Shown here in pieces: positions 1 to 11,769 of a stretch of 64,000 nt of DNA. The translations under genes and the position numbers were made by a program. The number at the start of each line of letters is the position of its first letter. The stretch's first letter is position 1. The notes below the pieces were generated by a model. The model was not told where the DNA came from, did no database searches, and worked only from the letters and a program-made list of their open reading frames with translations. The stretch is from Herbiconiux moechotypicola (GTDB taxonomy: Bacteria > Actinomycetota > Actinomycetes > Actinomycetales > Microbacteriaceae): NCBI RefSeq assembly GCF_024979255.1, contig NZ_JANLCN010000011.1:62001-126000 (forward strand), in the 5' to 3' direction.

Positions 1-91
1 AGGCGGCGAGCGTGTTCTCGGTGGCGTGCGTGGCCAGTCCGCGGTGGGCGAAGATGCGCGGGCGCGCGGGGTCGAAGTACGCGGTGGTCAC
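1..91 (-). CDS. Glycerophosphodiester phosphodiesterase, N-terminal fragment
   Basis: Only the first 30 codons are inside the window; the gene continues past base 1. It starts with GTG at 89-91, 10 bases after the stop of the SPFH gene, so it is probably the third gene of the same leftward operon. The visible residues include the GDPD signature: FAHRGLA (the general acid/base His of the HRG motif) followed by ATENTLAA, which carries the metal-binding Glu of the family's ENT motif. Known members hydrolyse glycerophosphodiesters to glycerol-3-phosphate and an alcohol. The assignment rests on this short but diagnostic segment. Confidence 0.7.
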   Translation of the reverse strand, partial: MTTAYFDPARPRIFAHRGLATHATENTLAA

Positions 92-101
92 GGGGCCAGG
101 G

Positions 102-1166
102 TCACTGCTGCGGTGCAGGCGGCGCGGGCGGAACCGGCGGTGCAGATCGCTCGGCCGGTGGAGCGGGAGGTGCCGCCTGCGGCACGACCGGCGCAGCAGG
201 CCCGGGGGCCGCAGGGGGCGCATCCGGTGCTGCCGCGGCGGGCGCCGCGGGGGTGGCCGCCTGGGGTCTCACCGCCGCCGTCGCTCCGCCGAGCGCCGAG
301 CCGATGCCCTTCAGAGCCTCGGTGAGCTCGCTCGGGATGACCCACAGCTTGTTCGCCCCGCCCTCGGCGATCTTCGGCAGGGTCTGCAGGTACTGGTAGG
401 CCAGCAGCAGGTTGTCGGGCTCGCCGCGGTGGATGGCGCCGAACACCGTCGTGATGGCCTCGGCTTCACCCTGCGCCCGCAGCACCTGGGCCCGGGCGTC
501 GCCCTCGGCGCGCAGGATCTCGGCCTGCCGGTGGCCCTCCGCCTCGAGGATCGCGGACTGCTTCGTGCCCTCGGCGGTGAGGATGACCGCGCGGCGCTCC
601 CGCTCCGCGCGCATCTGCTTCTCCATCGAGTCCTGGATCGAGGCGGGCGGATCGATGGCCTTGAGCTCCACCCTCGACACCCTGATGCCCCACTTGCCCG
701 TGGCCTCGTCGAGCACGATGCGCAGCTGCCCGTTGATCTCGTCGCGGCTGGTGAGCGCCTCCTCGAGGTTGAGCCCGCCGACGACGTTGCGGAGCGTGGT
801 GGTGGCCAGCTGCTCCACCGCGCCCAGGTAGTTGGAGATCTCGTAGGTCGCGGCCCGCGCATCCGTCACCTGGAAGAACACGACCGTGTCGATGGAGACC
901 ACCAGGTTGTCTTCGGTGATGACCGGTTGCGGCGGGAACGACACGACCTGCTCGCGCATGTCGAGCAGCGGGCGCAGGCGGTCGATGAACGGCATGAGCA
1001 CGTTGAGACCGGGGGAGAGGGTCTTGTGGTAGCGCCCGAGCCGCTCGACGATGCCGGCGTTGGCCTGCGGGATGATGCGCACCGACTTCGCCACCACGAC
1101 GAGCACGAAGACGACGATGATGACGAGCACCACGATGAGGATGACCTGGCCCACGACGTCGTTCAC
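102..1166 (-). CDS. SPFH/band-7 (stomatin-prohibitin) membrane protein
   Basis: 354 residues. One N-terminal membrane anchor (about 5-27, very rich in Val/Ile) is followed by a band-7 domain starting at SVRIIPQANAGIVERLGRYHKTLSPGLN. A charged coiled-coil with repeated AEG/EAEGHRQAE motifs comes next, and then a roughly 60-residue Pro/Ala-rich tail ending PPAPPAPQQ. SPFH proteins of the QmcA/paraslipin type scaffold membrane microdomains and proteases. The GTG at 1166 is chosen because it overlaps the stop of the upstream NfeD gene as GTGA and precedes the membrane anchor directly; the reading frame stays open further upstream, but that stretch is antisense to NfeD. The pairing with NfeD is the classic family context. 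Confidence 0.9.
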   Translation of the reverse strand: MNDVVGQVILIVVLVIIVVFVLVVVAKSVRIIPQANAGIVERLGRYHKTLSPGLNVLMPFIDRLRPLLDMREQVVSFPPQPVITEDNLVVSIDTVVFFQVTDARAATYEISNYLGAVEQLATTTLRNVVGGLNLEEALTSRDEINGQLRIVLDEATGKWGIRVSRVELKAIDPPASIQDSMEKQMRAERERRAVILTAEGTKQSAILEAEGHRQAEILRAEGDARAQVLRAQGEAEAITTVFGAIHRGEPDNLLLAYQYLQTLPKIAEGGANKLWVIPSELTEALKGIGSALGGATAAVRPQAATPAAPAAAAPDAPPAAPGPAAPVVPQAAPPAPPAERSAPPVPPAPPAPQQ

Positions 1167-1669
1167 GGCTGCTCCTTCGGGTCGGTGGCGGAATCGGTGG
1201 TCGTGACGGCTTCCGAGGGCTCCACGAGGGCGGTCGCACCATCGATGGCGGCGACCCTCACGCGCTGACCGCGCGAGAGACCCGCCGCGACCACGGAGGG
1301 GGAGATCCGCGCCGTCCAGGTGTCGCCGTTGGAGAGCTTCACGTGCCCCGCCACCGCCGTGACCTCGTCGAGCACGAGACCCTCCAGGCCCAGCAGCGCG
1401 TCGACGTTGCTCTTGGCCGGGTCGCCGCCGCGTTTCAGCAGCCGCAGCAGCGGTGGCCGGAGGGTCAGGATGAGCAGGACCGAGAGCACGGCGGCGATGA
1501 CGATCTGCAGGTACCAGGGGGCACCGAGGGCACCAGAGATGAGGCCGCCGAGGCTGCCGACGGCGATCATGAGGAAGGTGAACTCGAGCGTGAGCATCTC
1601 GACCACGATGAACAGGAGGATGAGGCCCAGCCAGAAGATCCAGGCGTAGGAGTCGAGGAACTCGGACAC
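1163..1669 (-). CDS. NfeD-like membrane protein
   Basis: 168 residues with two or three membrane segments (about 9-27, 31-50 and 53-72). A soluble OB-fold-like C-terminal domain (about 85-150) contains GLEGLVLDEVTAVAGHVKLSNGDTW, typical of the short NfeD1b class without the ClpP-like protease domain. The GTG start at 1669 follows a strong Shine-Dalgarno GGAGGTG (about 1673-1680). It is translationally coupled to the SPFH gene. NfeD proteins partner with band-7 proteins in membrane quality control; that role here is inferred from pairing and family. Confidence 0.88.
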   Translation of the reverse strand: MSEFLDSYAWIFWLGLILLFIVVEMLTLEFTFLMIAVGSLGGLISGALGAPWYLQIVIAAVLSVLLILTLRPPLLRLLKRGGDPAKSNVDALLGLEGLVLDEVTAVAGHVKLSNGDTWTARISPSVVAAGLSRGQRVRVAAIDGATALVEPSEAVTTTDSATDPKEQP

Positions 1670-1807
1670 GGCGCACCTCCTCAGCTCGTGGCATCCGTGT
1701 CTTCGACGCTAGCAGGGATCGCCGCCCGCCCGCGGGGCAATCTGCGGATCGGGCGATCGGCAGCTTGGTAGTCTCGTGGGGTCGTTCCGATCCACGAGGA
1801 GTCAGCT

Positions 1808-2578
1808 GTGTCCAATCCACTCGCCCCCGGTTCGCTCGCAGGCAAGCGCGCCCTGGTCACCGGCTCCTCGCGCGGCATCGGCGCCGACACCGTCGGCTAC
1901 TTCGCCGACGCAGGCGCCTCCGTCGTCATCAACTACCGCAACAAGGAGGCCAGGGCCGCGAAGCTCGCGAACGGCATCCGCGAGGCCGGCGGCACCGCCG
2001 TCGTGGTGGGCGCCGACCTCACCGACCCCGCCTCGGTGGCCGCGATGTTCGACACCGTGCAGGCCGAACTCGGCGGGCTCGACGTACTCGTGCTCAACGC
2101 CTCGGGCGGCATGGAGAGCGGCATGGCCGCCGACTACGCCCTGCAGCTCAACCGCGACGCGCAGGTGAACGTGCTGAACGCGGCGCTGCCCCTGCTGGCG
2201 CCGGGCTCGCGTATCGTGTTCGTCACGAGCCACCAGGCGCACTTCATCGCCACCACACCCACGATGCCCGAGTACGAGCCCGTCGCGCTGTCGAAGCGGG
2301 CCGGTGAGGATGCGCTGCGTGCGCTCATCCCGAAGCTCGACGAGCTCGGCATCGGCTTCGTCGTGGTGTCGGGCGACATGATCGAGGGCACCATCACGGC
2401 GACACTGCTCGAACGTGCCAACCCCGGTGCCATCGGCGCGCGCAAGGAGGCGGCAGGCCGCCTCTACAACGTGAGCGAGTTCGCGGCCGAGGTGGCCGCC
2501 GCCGCCGTCGACCCGATCCCCGAGAACCACACGCGGTACGTCGGTGACGTCTCCGACTTCGGCGTCGCCTCCGCATGA
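1808..2578 (+). CDS. SDR family oxidoreductase with atypical active site
   Basis: 256 residues, GTG start after an ACGAGGAG ribosome site. The N-terminal Rossmann motif TGSSRGIG (18-25) and the LNAS segment mark a classical-length short-chain dehydrogenase that binds NAD(P)(H). The usual YxxxK pair is not present in register: the region reads MPEYEPVALSKRAGED, with Tyr seven residues before Lys and Val in the normal Tyr position. Substrate unknown. Its stop overlaps the start of the Nudix gene (ATGA), so the two form an operon. Confidence 0.85.
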   Translation: MSNPLAPGSLAGKRALVTGSSRGIGADTVGYFADAGASVVINYRNKEARAAKLANGIREAGGTAVVVGADLTDPASVAAMFDTVQAELGGLDVLVLNASGGMESGMAADYALQLNRDAQVNVLNAALPLLAPGSRIVFVTSHQAHFIATTPTMPEYEPVALSKRAGEDALRALIPKLDELGIGFVVVSGDMIEGTITATLLERANPGAIGARKEAAGRLYNVSEFAAEVAAAAVDPIPENHTRYVGDVSDFGVASA

Positions 2579-3078
2579 GTGGCGCCGCCGACGCGGCCAC
2601 GCCCGCTGGCGGCGTCATCCTGAAGTCGCGCGTGCTGCTGGTCGACCGCACCGGGCGCACCCTGCTGTTCTTCACGCGCGCCGACGTGGCGGCGCATCCG
2701 ACCCGCTGGCTGACGCCCGGCGGTCACCTCGAACCGGGGGAGACCCATCACGAGGCCGCGGTGCGGGAGCTCCGCGAGGAGACCGGCTTGGTCGTGGCGA
2801 CGGTGGGTGAGCCCGCGTGGTCGCGCGATTTCGTGGGGGAGCCCGCATCCGGGGTCTTCAGGGACTACCACGAGGAGTGGTACCGGCTCGTGGTCGACCG
2901 GTTCGAGCCCGCCGACGCGGAGTGGACGCCCGAGGAGCGCGTCGACATCGAGGCGTGGCGGTGGTGGAGCGCCGACGAACTCGCCGCCACCCCAGACGCG
3001 GTCGAGCCCGCCGAGCTGGCCGCGGTGATGCGGCGCCTGCTCGACGGGCTCGACGGGCTCGACGGGCTCGACGGCTGA
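2575..3078 (+). CDS. Nudix hydrolase
   Basis: 167 residues. A complete Nudix box occupies about 49-72 (GGHLEPGETHHEAAVRELREETGL pattern, with the catalytic REXXEE Glu residues), as expected for Mg-dependent hydrolysis of nucleoside-diphosphate-linked compounds. Such proteins often clean oxidised or excess nucleotides; the substrate here cannot be read. The start ATG overlaps the SDR stop. The C-terminus is an odd tail of repeated Asp-Gly-Leu encoded by tandem 9-bp units, likely a slippage product rather than a functional domain. Confidence 0.92.
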   Translation: MSGAADAATPAGGVILKSRVLLVDRTGRTLLFFTRADVAAHPTRWLTPGGHLEPGETHHEAAVRELREETGLVVATVGEPAWSRDFVGEPASGVFRDYHEEWYRLVVDRFEPADAEWTPEERVDIEAWRWWSADELAATPDAVEPAELAAVMRRLLDGLDGLDGLDG

Positions 3079-3116
3079 GCCGGGGCTCAGACCACCTTCG
3101 GCTCAGACCACCTTCG
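3043..3116. repeat. Two adjacent short tandem repeats at convergent gene ends
   Basis: A 9-bp unit GACGGGCTC is repeated three times from 3043 to 3069 with a partial fourth copy, encoding Asp-Gly-Leu repeats at the Nudix C-terminus. Immediately after it, the 16-bp unit GCTCAGACCACCTTCG occurs twice in tandem (3085-3100 and 3101-3116). The second copy contains the stop codon and last codons of the convergent HdeD-like gene. Both repeats look like replication slippage at a gene-end junction. Confidence 0.9.
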
Positions 3117-3714
3117 CCTTGGGCGTGCGGCCGAGAGTGACAGCGGTGACGGCCGACATGATGCCGGTGACGATGAGCAGGATGCCCGTGAACAGCACGA
3201 GGATGCCGATCGACTCCAGCGGCAGGAAGATCACGACGATTCCCGCGATCACCGAGACGACGCCGAGGATGGTGCCGAACCACTTCGAGCTGTCCTTCGC
3301 CGTCTCGATGACGGCCATCACGCCCTCGATGATCCACGAGAAGCCGATCACGAGCGCGAGCGCGATGAGCGAGACGACGGGGTTGCGGATGGCAACGACG
3401 CCCGCGACGATCAGCAGCACGCCGAGGATGATCTGGAGTGCCCGGATGCCGCCCGAGACCGTGTTGTTGACGATGCCCTGCACTATGCGCACGAGGCCGA
3501 CGATCCAGAAGTAGATCGCGAACAGGAACGCGATCGTGTAGACGATCGCGTCGGGGTTGTTGAAAGCCAGCACGAGCACGACCACGCCGAGTACCACCGA
3601 AAGGATGGCGCGGATCCAGAGCCCGCCCTTCAGCCAGCGCACGGCCGTGCCGGAGAGGTCTCCCGGGAAGAGCCAGAAACCGAGCGGATCGGTGTTGACG
3701 GTGGGTGTGGTCAT
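3103..3714 (-). CDS. HdeD-like (DUF308) membrane protein
   Basis: 203 residues with six predicted membrane helices arranged as three hairpins, the pattern of the HdeD/DUF308 family, whose members are associated with acid or general stress. The first helix follows VRWLKGGLWIRAILSVVLGV, and the protein ends PKAKVV. The ATG at 3714 has a GGGGG ribosome site a few bases upstream. The gene faces the Nudix gene tail to tail, and its upstream region (3715-3869) is shared with the divergent lipoprotein gene. Molecular function of the family is unclear. Confidence 0.85.
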   Translation of the reverse strand: MTTPTVNTDPLGFWLFPGDLSGTAVRWLKGGLWIRAILSVVLGVVVLVLAFNNPDAIVYTIAFLFAIYFWIVGLVRIVQGIVNNTVSGGIRALQIILGVLLIVAGVVAIRNPVVSLIALALVIGFSWIIEGVMAVIETAKDSSKWFGTILGVVSVIAGIVVIFLPLESIGILVLFTGILLIVTGIMSAVTAVTLGRTPKAKVV

Positions 3715-3869
3715 GTCGCCCCCTGTGTGATGCGGATGTTCACTCACTGTATCGCTGCGCTGGCACCTCCGTGCGAATCGGCTGTGAGCGTCGTGACCAT
3801 GCGTGACGATGTCGGCGGCGCGATCTAGTCTCAGGCGAGCAATATTCATCTTCTTGATCGAGGAGTGAC

Positions 3870-4889
3870 ATGAACCACCTGAATCGCGCACGAGTGGGCC
3901 TGGGCGTTCTCGCGCTCGGGCTGGCACTGTCGGGCTGCACCGCTGCCGGCGCCGGCAGCAGCACGCCGAGCGCCGAGGAGAGCCCACTGGCGCCCTACTC
4001 CGCGGTGTACGGCGCCGCGACCAGCCAGGAGGAGCTCGACGCCCAGAACGCGCGCGTGCAGGAGAAGGCGGCCGCGTGCATGAAGGAGCAGGGCTTCGAG
4101 TACACGCCCGACACCGCGTCGACCCCCATGGTGTCGAGCGAGTCGCTCGGGATGGAGTGGGGCAGCGACGAGTTCGTGCAGAAGTACGGCTACGGCATCT
4201 CGACCGACCCGTTCGGCGACCTGCAGGGCGACCACGGAGAGTACGTCGATCCGAACACCGACTACCTGGAGTCGTTGAGCGAGGCGGAGGCGGCCGCCTA
4301 CAACGAGGCGCTCTGGGGCATTCCTGCAGACCCCGGTGCCGCCGAGGGGGGCGAGGTCACAGAGAGCGAGTCCACCGAGCCACTCGCCTACGACTGGACG
4401 AAGGCCGGGTGCATGGGGGCGGCCCAGCACGAGGTGGACGGAGGGCAGCATGTGTGGGACGACCCGGAGTTCGCCGATCTGCTCGAGGGGATGAACGCGA
4501 CGACGACCGAAGCCCAATCCTCGCCCGAGCTTGACGGCCCGAACGAGGACTGGTCCGCGTGCATGGCAGAGGCGGGCTTGGGAGGCTTCACCGCCAAGCT
4601 CGACGCGCCGAACGCCGTGACCGAGCGCTACGGCGAGATCACGGGGAGCGACGCCCAGTTCGAGTCGAACGGCATCACCATCTCGGGGCAGGCCGACGAC
4701 GTCGACACCGCCGTGCTCGCTGAGGTGCAGGCGTGGGAGATCGAGGTCGCGACGGCGGATCTCCGGTGCGCGACCGAGACGGGGTACCAGGAGGTGGCCG
4801 ATCGAGTGGAACGGGAGATCGAGCAGCGGTTCGTCGACGAGCACCGGGCCGAGCTCGACGCGATGCTCGCGAAGTACGGCTCGCGATGA
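3870..4889 (+). CDS. Lipoprotein of a MacAB-like efflux operon
   Basis: 339 residues. A type II signal peptide ends in LALSGC, with lipidation expected at Cys23. The mature part is acidic and Ser/Glu-rich and has spaced cysteines in AACMKEQGF, AGCMGAAQ, SACMAEAG and DLRCATE, probably two disulfides outside the membrane. There is no recognisable enzyme domain. The stop overlaps the start of the fusion-protein gene (ATGA), so it is translated as the first gene of a four-gene unit with an exporter. A role as accessory, immunity or target-binding lipoprotein of that exporter is inference from context. Confidence 0.85.
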   Translation: MNHLNRARVGLGVLALGLALSGCTAAGAGSSTPSAEESPLAPYSAVYGAATSQEELDAQNARVQEKAAACMKEQGFEYTPDTASTPMVSSESLGMEWGSDEFVQKYGYGISTDPFGDLQGDHGEYVDPNTDYLESLSEAEAAAYNEALWGIPADPGAAEGGEVTESESTEPLAYDWTKAGCMGAAQHEVDGGQHVWDDPEFADLLEGMNATTTEAQSSPELDGPNEDWSACMAEAGLGGFTAKLDAPNAVTERYGEITGSDAQFESNGITISGQADDVDTAVLAEVQAWEIEVATADLRCATETGYQEVADRVEREIEQRFVDEHRAELDAMLAKYGSR

Positions 4890-6399
4890 GCGCGGGCGGA
4901 CCCGTGGTGCGGCGCCGGGTCCGGCTCCGCGGTGCACGTCTCGTGATCGTGATCGCGGGGGTCGCCGCACTGTCGCTCGCGGCGGGCCTCGTGCTGAGCA
5001 GGTTCGTGGTGTCGCCGGCCGAGCTGCAGGCCTCGGCGAAGGCGCCGGTGGCGGGGCCCATCACAGCACCGATCGAGAAGCGGGTGGTGCGCAACACGCT
5101 CACCCTGCGGGCCGACGTGACTCACGCCGACGCGGTCGACCTCAAGGTCGACACGACCGGGTTGGGAGGCCCTGCCGTGGTCACCGGACACGTTCCGGAG
5201 GTCGGCGCCACGCTCGAGGCCGGCTCGGTGGCGCTCGAGGTCGCCGGGCGGCCGGTGATCGTCATGCCCGGAGACCTCCCCGCCTACCGCACGCTTCGTT
5301 CGGGGATGTCGGGTCCCGACGTCACGGAGCTCAAGACCGCACTGGCGGCACTCGGCATCGATCCGGGCGATCGGGGCTCCGACCGCTACGACGCCGCAGC
5401 CGCGGCCGGTGTCGCCGAGCTCTACCGCCGGGCGGGCTATCCGGCGCCCTCCGTCCCCGATGCCCAGCAGCAGCTCGACGCCGCCCGGCAGGCCGAGCGC
5501 GCCGCCGCCGCGGGGGTCGACCAGGCCCAGTCCGCTCTGGCCACGGCGTCGAACCCCGCCTCCGGTGCAGCCCTCCTCGAGGCCGACAACGGGGTGCGCC
5601 AGGCCCAGCGCGAACGCGACGGCGCAGCGGCCGAGGGCGCGGCACCTGCGGAGCTCGACCGTCTCGACGACGCGCTGGCCCTGGCGCGAGCCCTCAGGGC
5701 CGAGCTCGACCGCGCCCCCGACACCACCGCGGAGATCGCTGCTCTCGACTCCGCCCGGGATCAACTCGACGACGCCCGAGAGCAGCTCGGTCGCGCCGAG
5801 GAGCAGGCCATGACACCGGTGCCCGCAGGGGAGATCGCCTACCTCTCGTCGCTCCCGCGCCGGGTCGACGAGGTGAAGACCGAGCGCGGCGCCATTCTGC
5901 AGGGGGCCGCCCTGCAGGTCTCCGGCGCGGAGCTCGTGCTGCAGGCCTCGATCGACCAGCGCACCGCCGATGCCCTTAAACCCGGCATGACCGCCGAGTT
6001 CACGGCGGCCGACGGCACGGCGTTCACGGCGACGGTCCGATCGATCGATGCCCGGAGCGCCGCCGCTGCCGGCCAAACGGGGAAAGACGGCGCAGATGCG
6101 AAGACGTACGACCTCGTGCTCGTGCCTCAGCCGCTCAGCAGTGAGCAGGCCGAATCATTGCGAGGCACCAACGTCCGGGTGGGAGTCCCGATCCAGGCGA
6201 CCGAGGGAGAGGTGCTCGCCGTGCCCGTAGCGGCGCTCACGGCCGGAGCCGACGGCGCGAGCCGCATCGAGTTGCTCGCCGACGGCGAGGCCACCTCGCG
6301 GCTGATCACCGTGACAACCGGCCTCTCTGCGGGTGGCTTCGTGGAGATCCGCTCCGACGATCCCGAGGTCGTCGCCGGGGCGCGGGTGGTGGTCGGCCG

Positions 6400-6403
<4 letters not shown>
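4886..6403 (+). CDS. Periplasmic adaptor-like protein with peptidoglycan-binding domain
   Basis: 505 residues. An N-terminal signal anchor lies at about 18-40. A putative peptidoglycan-binding domain (about 136-184, LRSGMSGPDVTELKTALAALGI) is followed by an Ala/Glu/Gln-rich coiled coil (about 190-310) and a C-terminal beta-barrel/HlyD-like part. This layout matches the membrane-fusion subunits found with ABC exporters in actinobacteria. The start at 4886 is fixed by the ATGA overlap with the lipoprotein. It overlaps the ATPase gene by ATGA as well. It probably links the MacB-type permease to the cell wall. Confidence 0.85.
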
Positions 6404-7073
<670 letters not shown>

Positions 7074-7077
<4 letters not shown>

Positions 7078-8312
7078 AGACCTGGGACCGGTCGTCCGCC
7101 GCCGCTCGATTCGGGTTCCGCGACGTGCTGGCGGAGGCTCTCTCGGGCGCCGCGGCCCGACCAGGGCGGCTCATCGTCGGAACACTCGGCACGGCCGTGG
7201 GCATCGGCGCCCTCGTGCTCGCACTGGGACTCGGCGCGACCGCGTCGGGACAGGTGTCGGCCCACTTCGACGCCGTCGCCTCCACTCACGTCGAGGTGAC
7301 GCCCGCCGAGCGGGCGGGCGCGGACGGTCAGCAGCACGCGGTCTCCACCCTTCCGACCGACTCGGTCGACCGCGTCGACGGGCTCGCCGGCATCCGGTCG
7401 GCCGTGCTGCTCGGTGCGGTCGAACCCGGCCCCGCGGTGCGTGCGGTCCCGATCGACGACCCCTCGGCGCCCGCGGTGACCGACCCGCCCGTGCGGGTCG
7501 CCTCGGGCGAGCTGATGGAAGCGATCGGTGCCCATGTGGTGCACGGCCGAGCCTTCGACCGCGGGCACGAGCTGCGGGGCGATCGGGTCGCCGTGCTCGG
7601 CGCCGAGGCGGCCGAGCGGCTCGGCGTGCGCGGTGCGGAGTCGGCACCCTCGATCTTCCTGGACGGGATCGCCTACACGGTCGTCGGCCTGCTCGACTCC
7701 GTGGAGGTCGAGCAGTCGCTCCTCACGGCGGTGATCATCCCGTTCTCCACCGCCCGACACGATTTCGGCTCCGCGACGAGCGCCACGGGACTGATGATCG
7801 CGATCGAGCCGGGTGCCGGGGAGGTGGTGGCGCACCAGGTTCCGATCGCCCTGGACTCGGGTGCGCCCGACGCGTTCACTGCCGCGGCCCCCGCCGCGCC
7901 GGCGGTGCTGCAGGGCGAGGTGGCGGGCGACCTCGATCTGGCCTTCCTCGCGATCGGGGTGATCACCCTCGTCGCGGGCGGTCTCGGCATCGCCAACGTG
8001 ACGATGCTGAGCGTGGCCCAGCGGCGGGGCGAGATCGGGCTCCGGCGCGCACTCGGCGCGACCCGCCGGCAGATCGCGGCCCAGTTCGCCGTGGAGACCG
8101 TGCTGGTCGGCGCGCTCGGCGGGCTCATCGGAGCGGGATGCGGCGTGCTGATCGTGGTGGCGATCGCAGCCGCTCAGGGCTGGACACCGGTGCTCGATCC
8201 GCTGTCGACCCTCGGCGCGACCGTCGCGGGTGGCGTCATCGGCCTCGTCGCGGGCGCCTATCCCGCCCTTTCGGCCGCCCGGATCGAACCCGCCGACGCA
8301 CTCCGGGAGTGA
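7074..8312 (+). CDS. ABC transporter permease (MacB/FtsX family)
   Basis: 412 residues, GTG start overlapping the ATPase stop. One N-terminal membrane helix (about 38-58) is followed by a large extracytoplasmic domain with a MacB_PCD-like region, then three C-terminal helices (FtsX domain, about 285-405), including GLGIANVTMLSVAQRRGEIGLRRALGA, a strong FtsX-family motif. With the ATPase, adaptor and lipoprotein it makes a complete exporter that probably acts on cell-envelope substrates or antimicrobial compounds. The cargo cannot be read from sequence. Confidence 0.93.
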
Positions 8313-8338
8313 CCCGGGCGACGGCGGTGACGGGTCAC
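8309..8338. terminator. Candidate bidirectional terminator
   Basis: A perfect 8-bp inverted repeat, GTGACCCG (8309-8316) and CGGGTCAC (8331-8338), with a 14-base loop, sits exactly between two convergent genes and overlaps both stop codons. There is no T-run, as is common in high-GC actinobacteria. Confidence 0.5.
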
Positions 8339-8763
8339 GAGCTCAGCGCGGCGATCTCGGCTCGGGCGGCGGCGACGAGCTCGGCGTTGGTGTGGGCGAC
8401 TCCCTGGAGACCCCAGCCTCCCTCCGCAGCCTCGGTGAGGAGCACCCAGGTGCGGTCGGCCAGGCCCGGATCACCCGCCGACTCGCTCACCAGCTCGGTG
8501 AGCCGGCGCACCACCTCGAGCTGCTTCGCGCGGTCGAGGGCACCGGCGTTGGTGAGCACCTGAACCCGCACGTAGTCGCTCGCCCCCTCCGTGTTGGAGA
8601 GAGCCGCCGACGGCAGCTCGTGCACGAACGCGGCGGTGTTGCGCCGGAACATGGGGATGTCGGGCACGGCCTCGACCTCCTTCACGATCTCGGCCGCGCG
8701 GCAGGCGAGCGCGTGCGTGTCCGCGAAAATTCCCGCCGCGGCGGTGATGTCGATCATGGGCAT
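8335..8763 (-). CDS. Tautomerase family protein
   Basis: 142 residues. The mature N-terminus would be Pro (start MPMIDITAAAGIF), the catalytic Pro1 of the 4-oxalocrotonate tautomerase superfamily. The C-terminal half has a second beta-alpha-beta unit (YVRVQVLTNAGALDRAKQLEVVRRLTELV; TWVLLTEAAEGGWGLQG), matching the longer, fused-type tautomerases of about 130-145 residues. The ATG at 8763 is chosen over the ATG two codons later because only it leaves Pro next to Met. A TetR-type gene is divergent and appears to overlap its 5' end. Confidence 0.85.
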   Translation of the reverse strand: MPMIDITAAAGIFADTHALACRAAEIVKEVEAVPDIPMFRRNTAAFVHELPSAALSNTEGASDYVRVQVLTNAGALDRAKQLEVVRRLTELVSESAGDPGLADRTWVLLTEAAEGGWGLQGVAHTNAELVAAARAEIAALSS

Positions 8764-9315
8764 GGAGACCACACCAGCACCGCCCGTCTCCTCGCCGAGC
8801 GGGGACTGCAGGGGACCTCGTTCTCCGAGGTGCTCGAGGCCTCCGGTGCGCCGCGGGGATCGCTCTACCACCACTTCCCGGGCGGCAAGGACGAGCTCGT
8901 GCTCGCGGCGGTGGGGGTGGCCGGCGACCGGGCCGTCCGCATCCTCGACTCGCTCGCCGGACAACCGGCCCCCGAGATCGCGACGGCGTTCCTGGCGCTG
9001 TGGCGCGCCGTGCTGGTGCACTCCGAGTACGCCGCCGGATGCGCGGTGGCGGCCGTCACGGTCGCCGCCGGTGACGGGGCGCTGCTCGACCGCGCGGGCG
9101 AGGTGTTCCGCACCTGGCGTGCCCGGCTCGCCGAGCTCCTCGCCGAGGGCGGGGTCGATCCCGCTCACGCCCCGGCGCTGGCGGTCTCGCTCATCGCCGG
9201 AGCCGAGGGCGCCGTGGTGCTCGCCCGGGCCGAACGCGACATCTCCGCCTTCGACCTGGTGGCGGGCGAGCAGCTGGCCGCGGTGGAGGCCGCCGTGGTG
9301 CGGGGCCGGGGCTAG
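8713..9315 (+). CDS. TetR/AcrR family regulator, start uncertain
   Basis: About 200 residues if the in-frame GTG at 8713 is used. The HTH is clear from about residue 25: ARLLAERGLQGTSFSEVLEASGAPRGSLYHHFPGGKDEL, the LmrA/YxaF-like subgroup of TetR repressors, with a normal all-helical C-terminal ligand domain. No ATG or GTG lies at the expected place: family members have about 15 residues before ALLAERG, but here that segment falls inside the antisense 5' end of the tautomerase gene. An ATG at 8756 or 8762 is in another frame. Either the start is the GTG used here or the 5' end has a small deletion or frameshift. Confidence 0.72.
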   Translation: MRVRENSRRGGDVDHGHGDHTSTARLLAERGLQGTSFSEVLEASGAPRGSLYHHFPGGKDELVLAAVGVAGDRAVRILDSLAGQPAPEIATAFLALWRAVLVHSEYAAGCAVAAVTVAAGDGALLDRAGEVFRTWRARLAELLAEGGVDPAHAPALAVSLIAGAEGAVVLARAERDISAFDLVAGEQLAAVEAAVVRGRG

Positions 9316-9360
9316 CTCCGCGTGCGGCGGCTGTCGGAGGCCGCCAGTAGGCTGTGCGGC

Positions 9361-11751
<2,391 letters not shown>

Positions 11752-11769
11752 GCTGACCGCTCGGCGCCG

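Noticed and set aside
102-1820. Longer open frame extending the SPFH gene upstream to 1820
   Set aside because: The extra part is antisense to the NfeD gene and has no band-7 pattern; the GTG at 1166 overlaps the NfeD stop.
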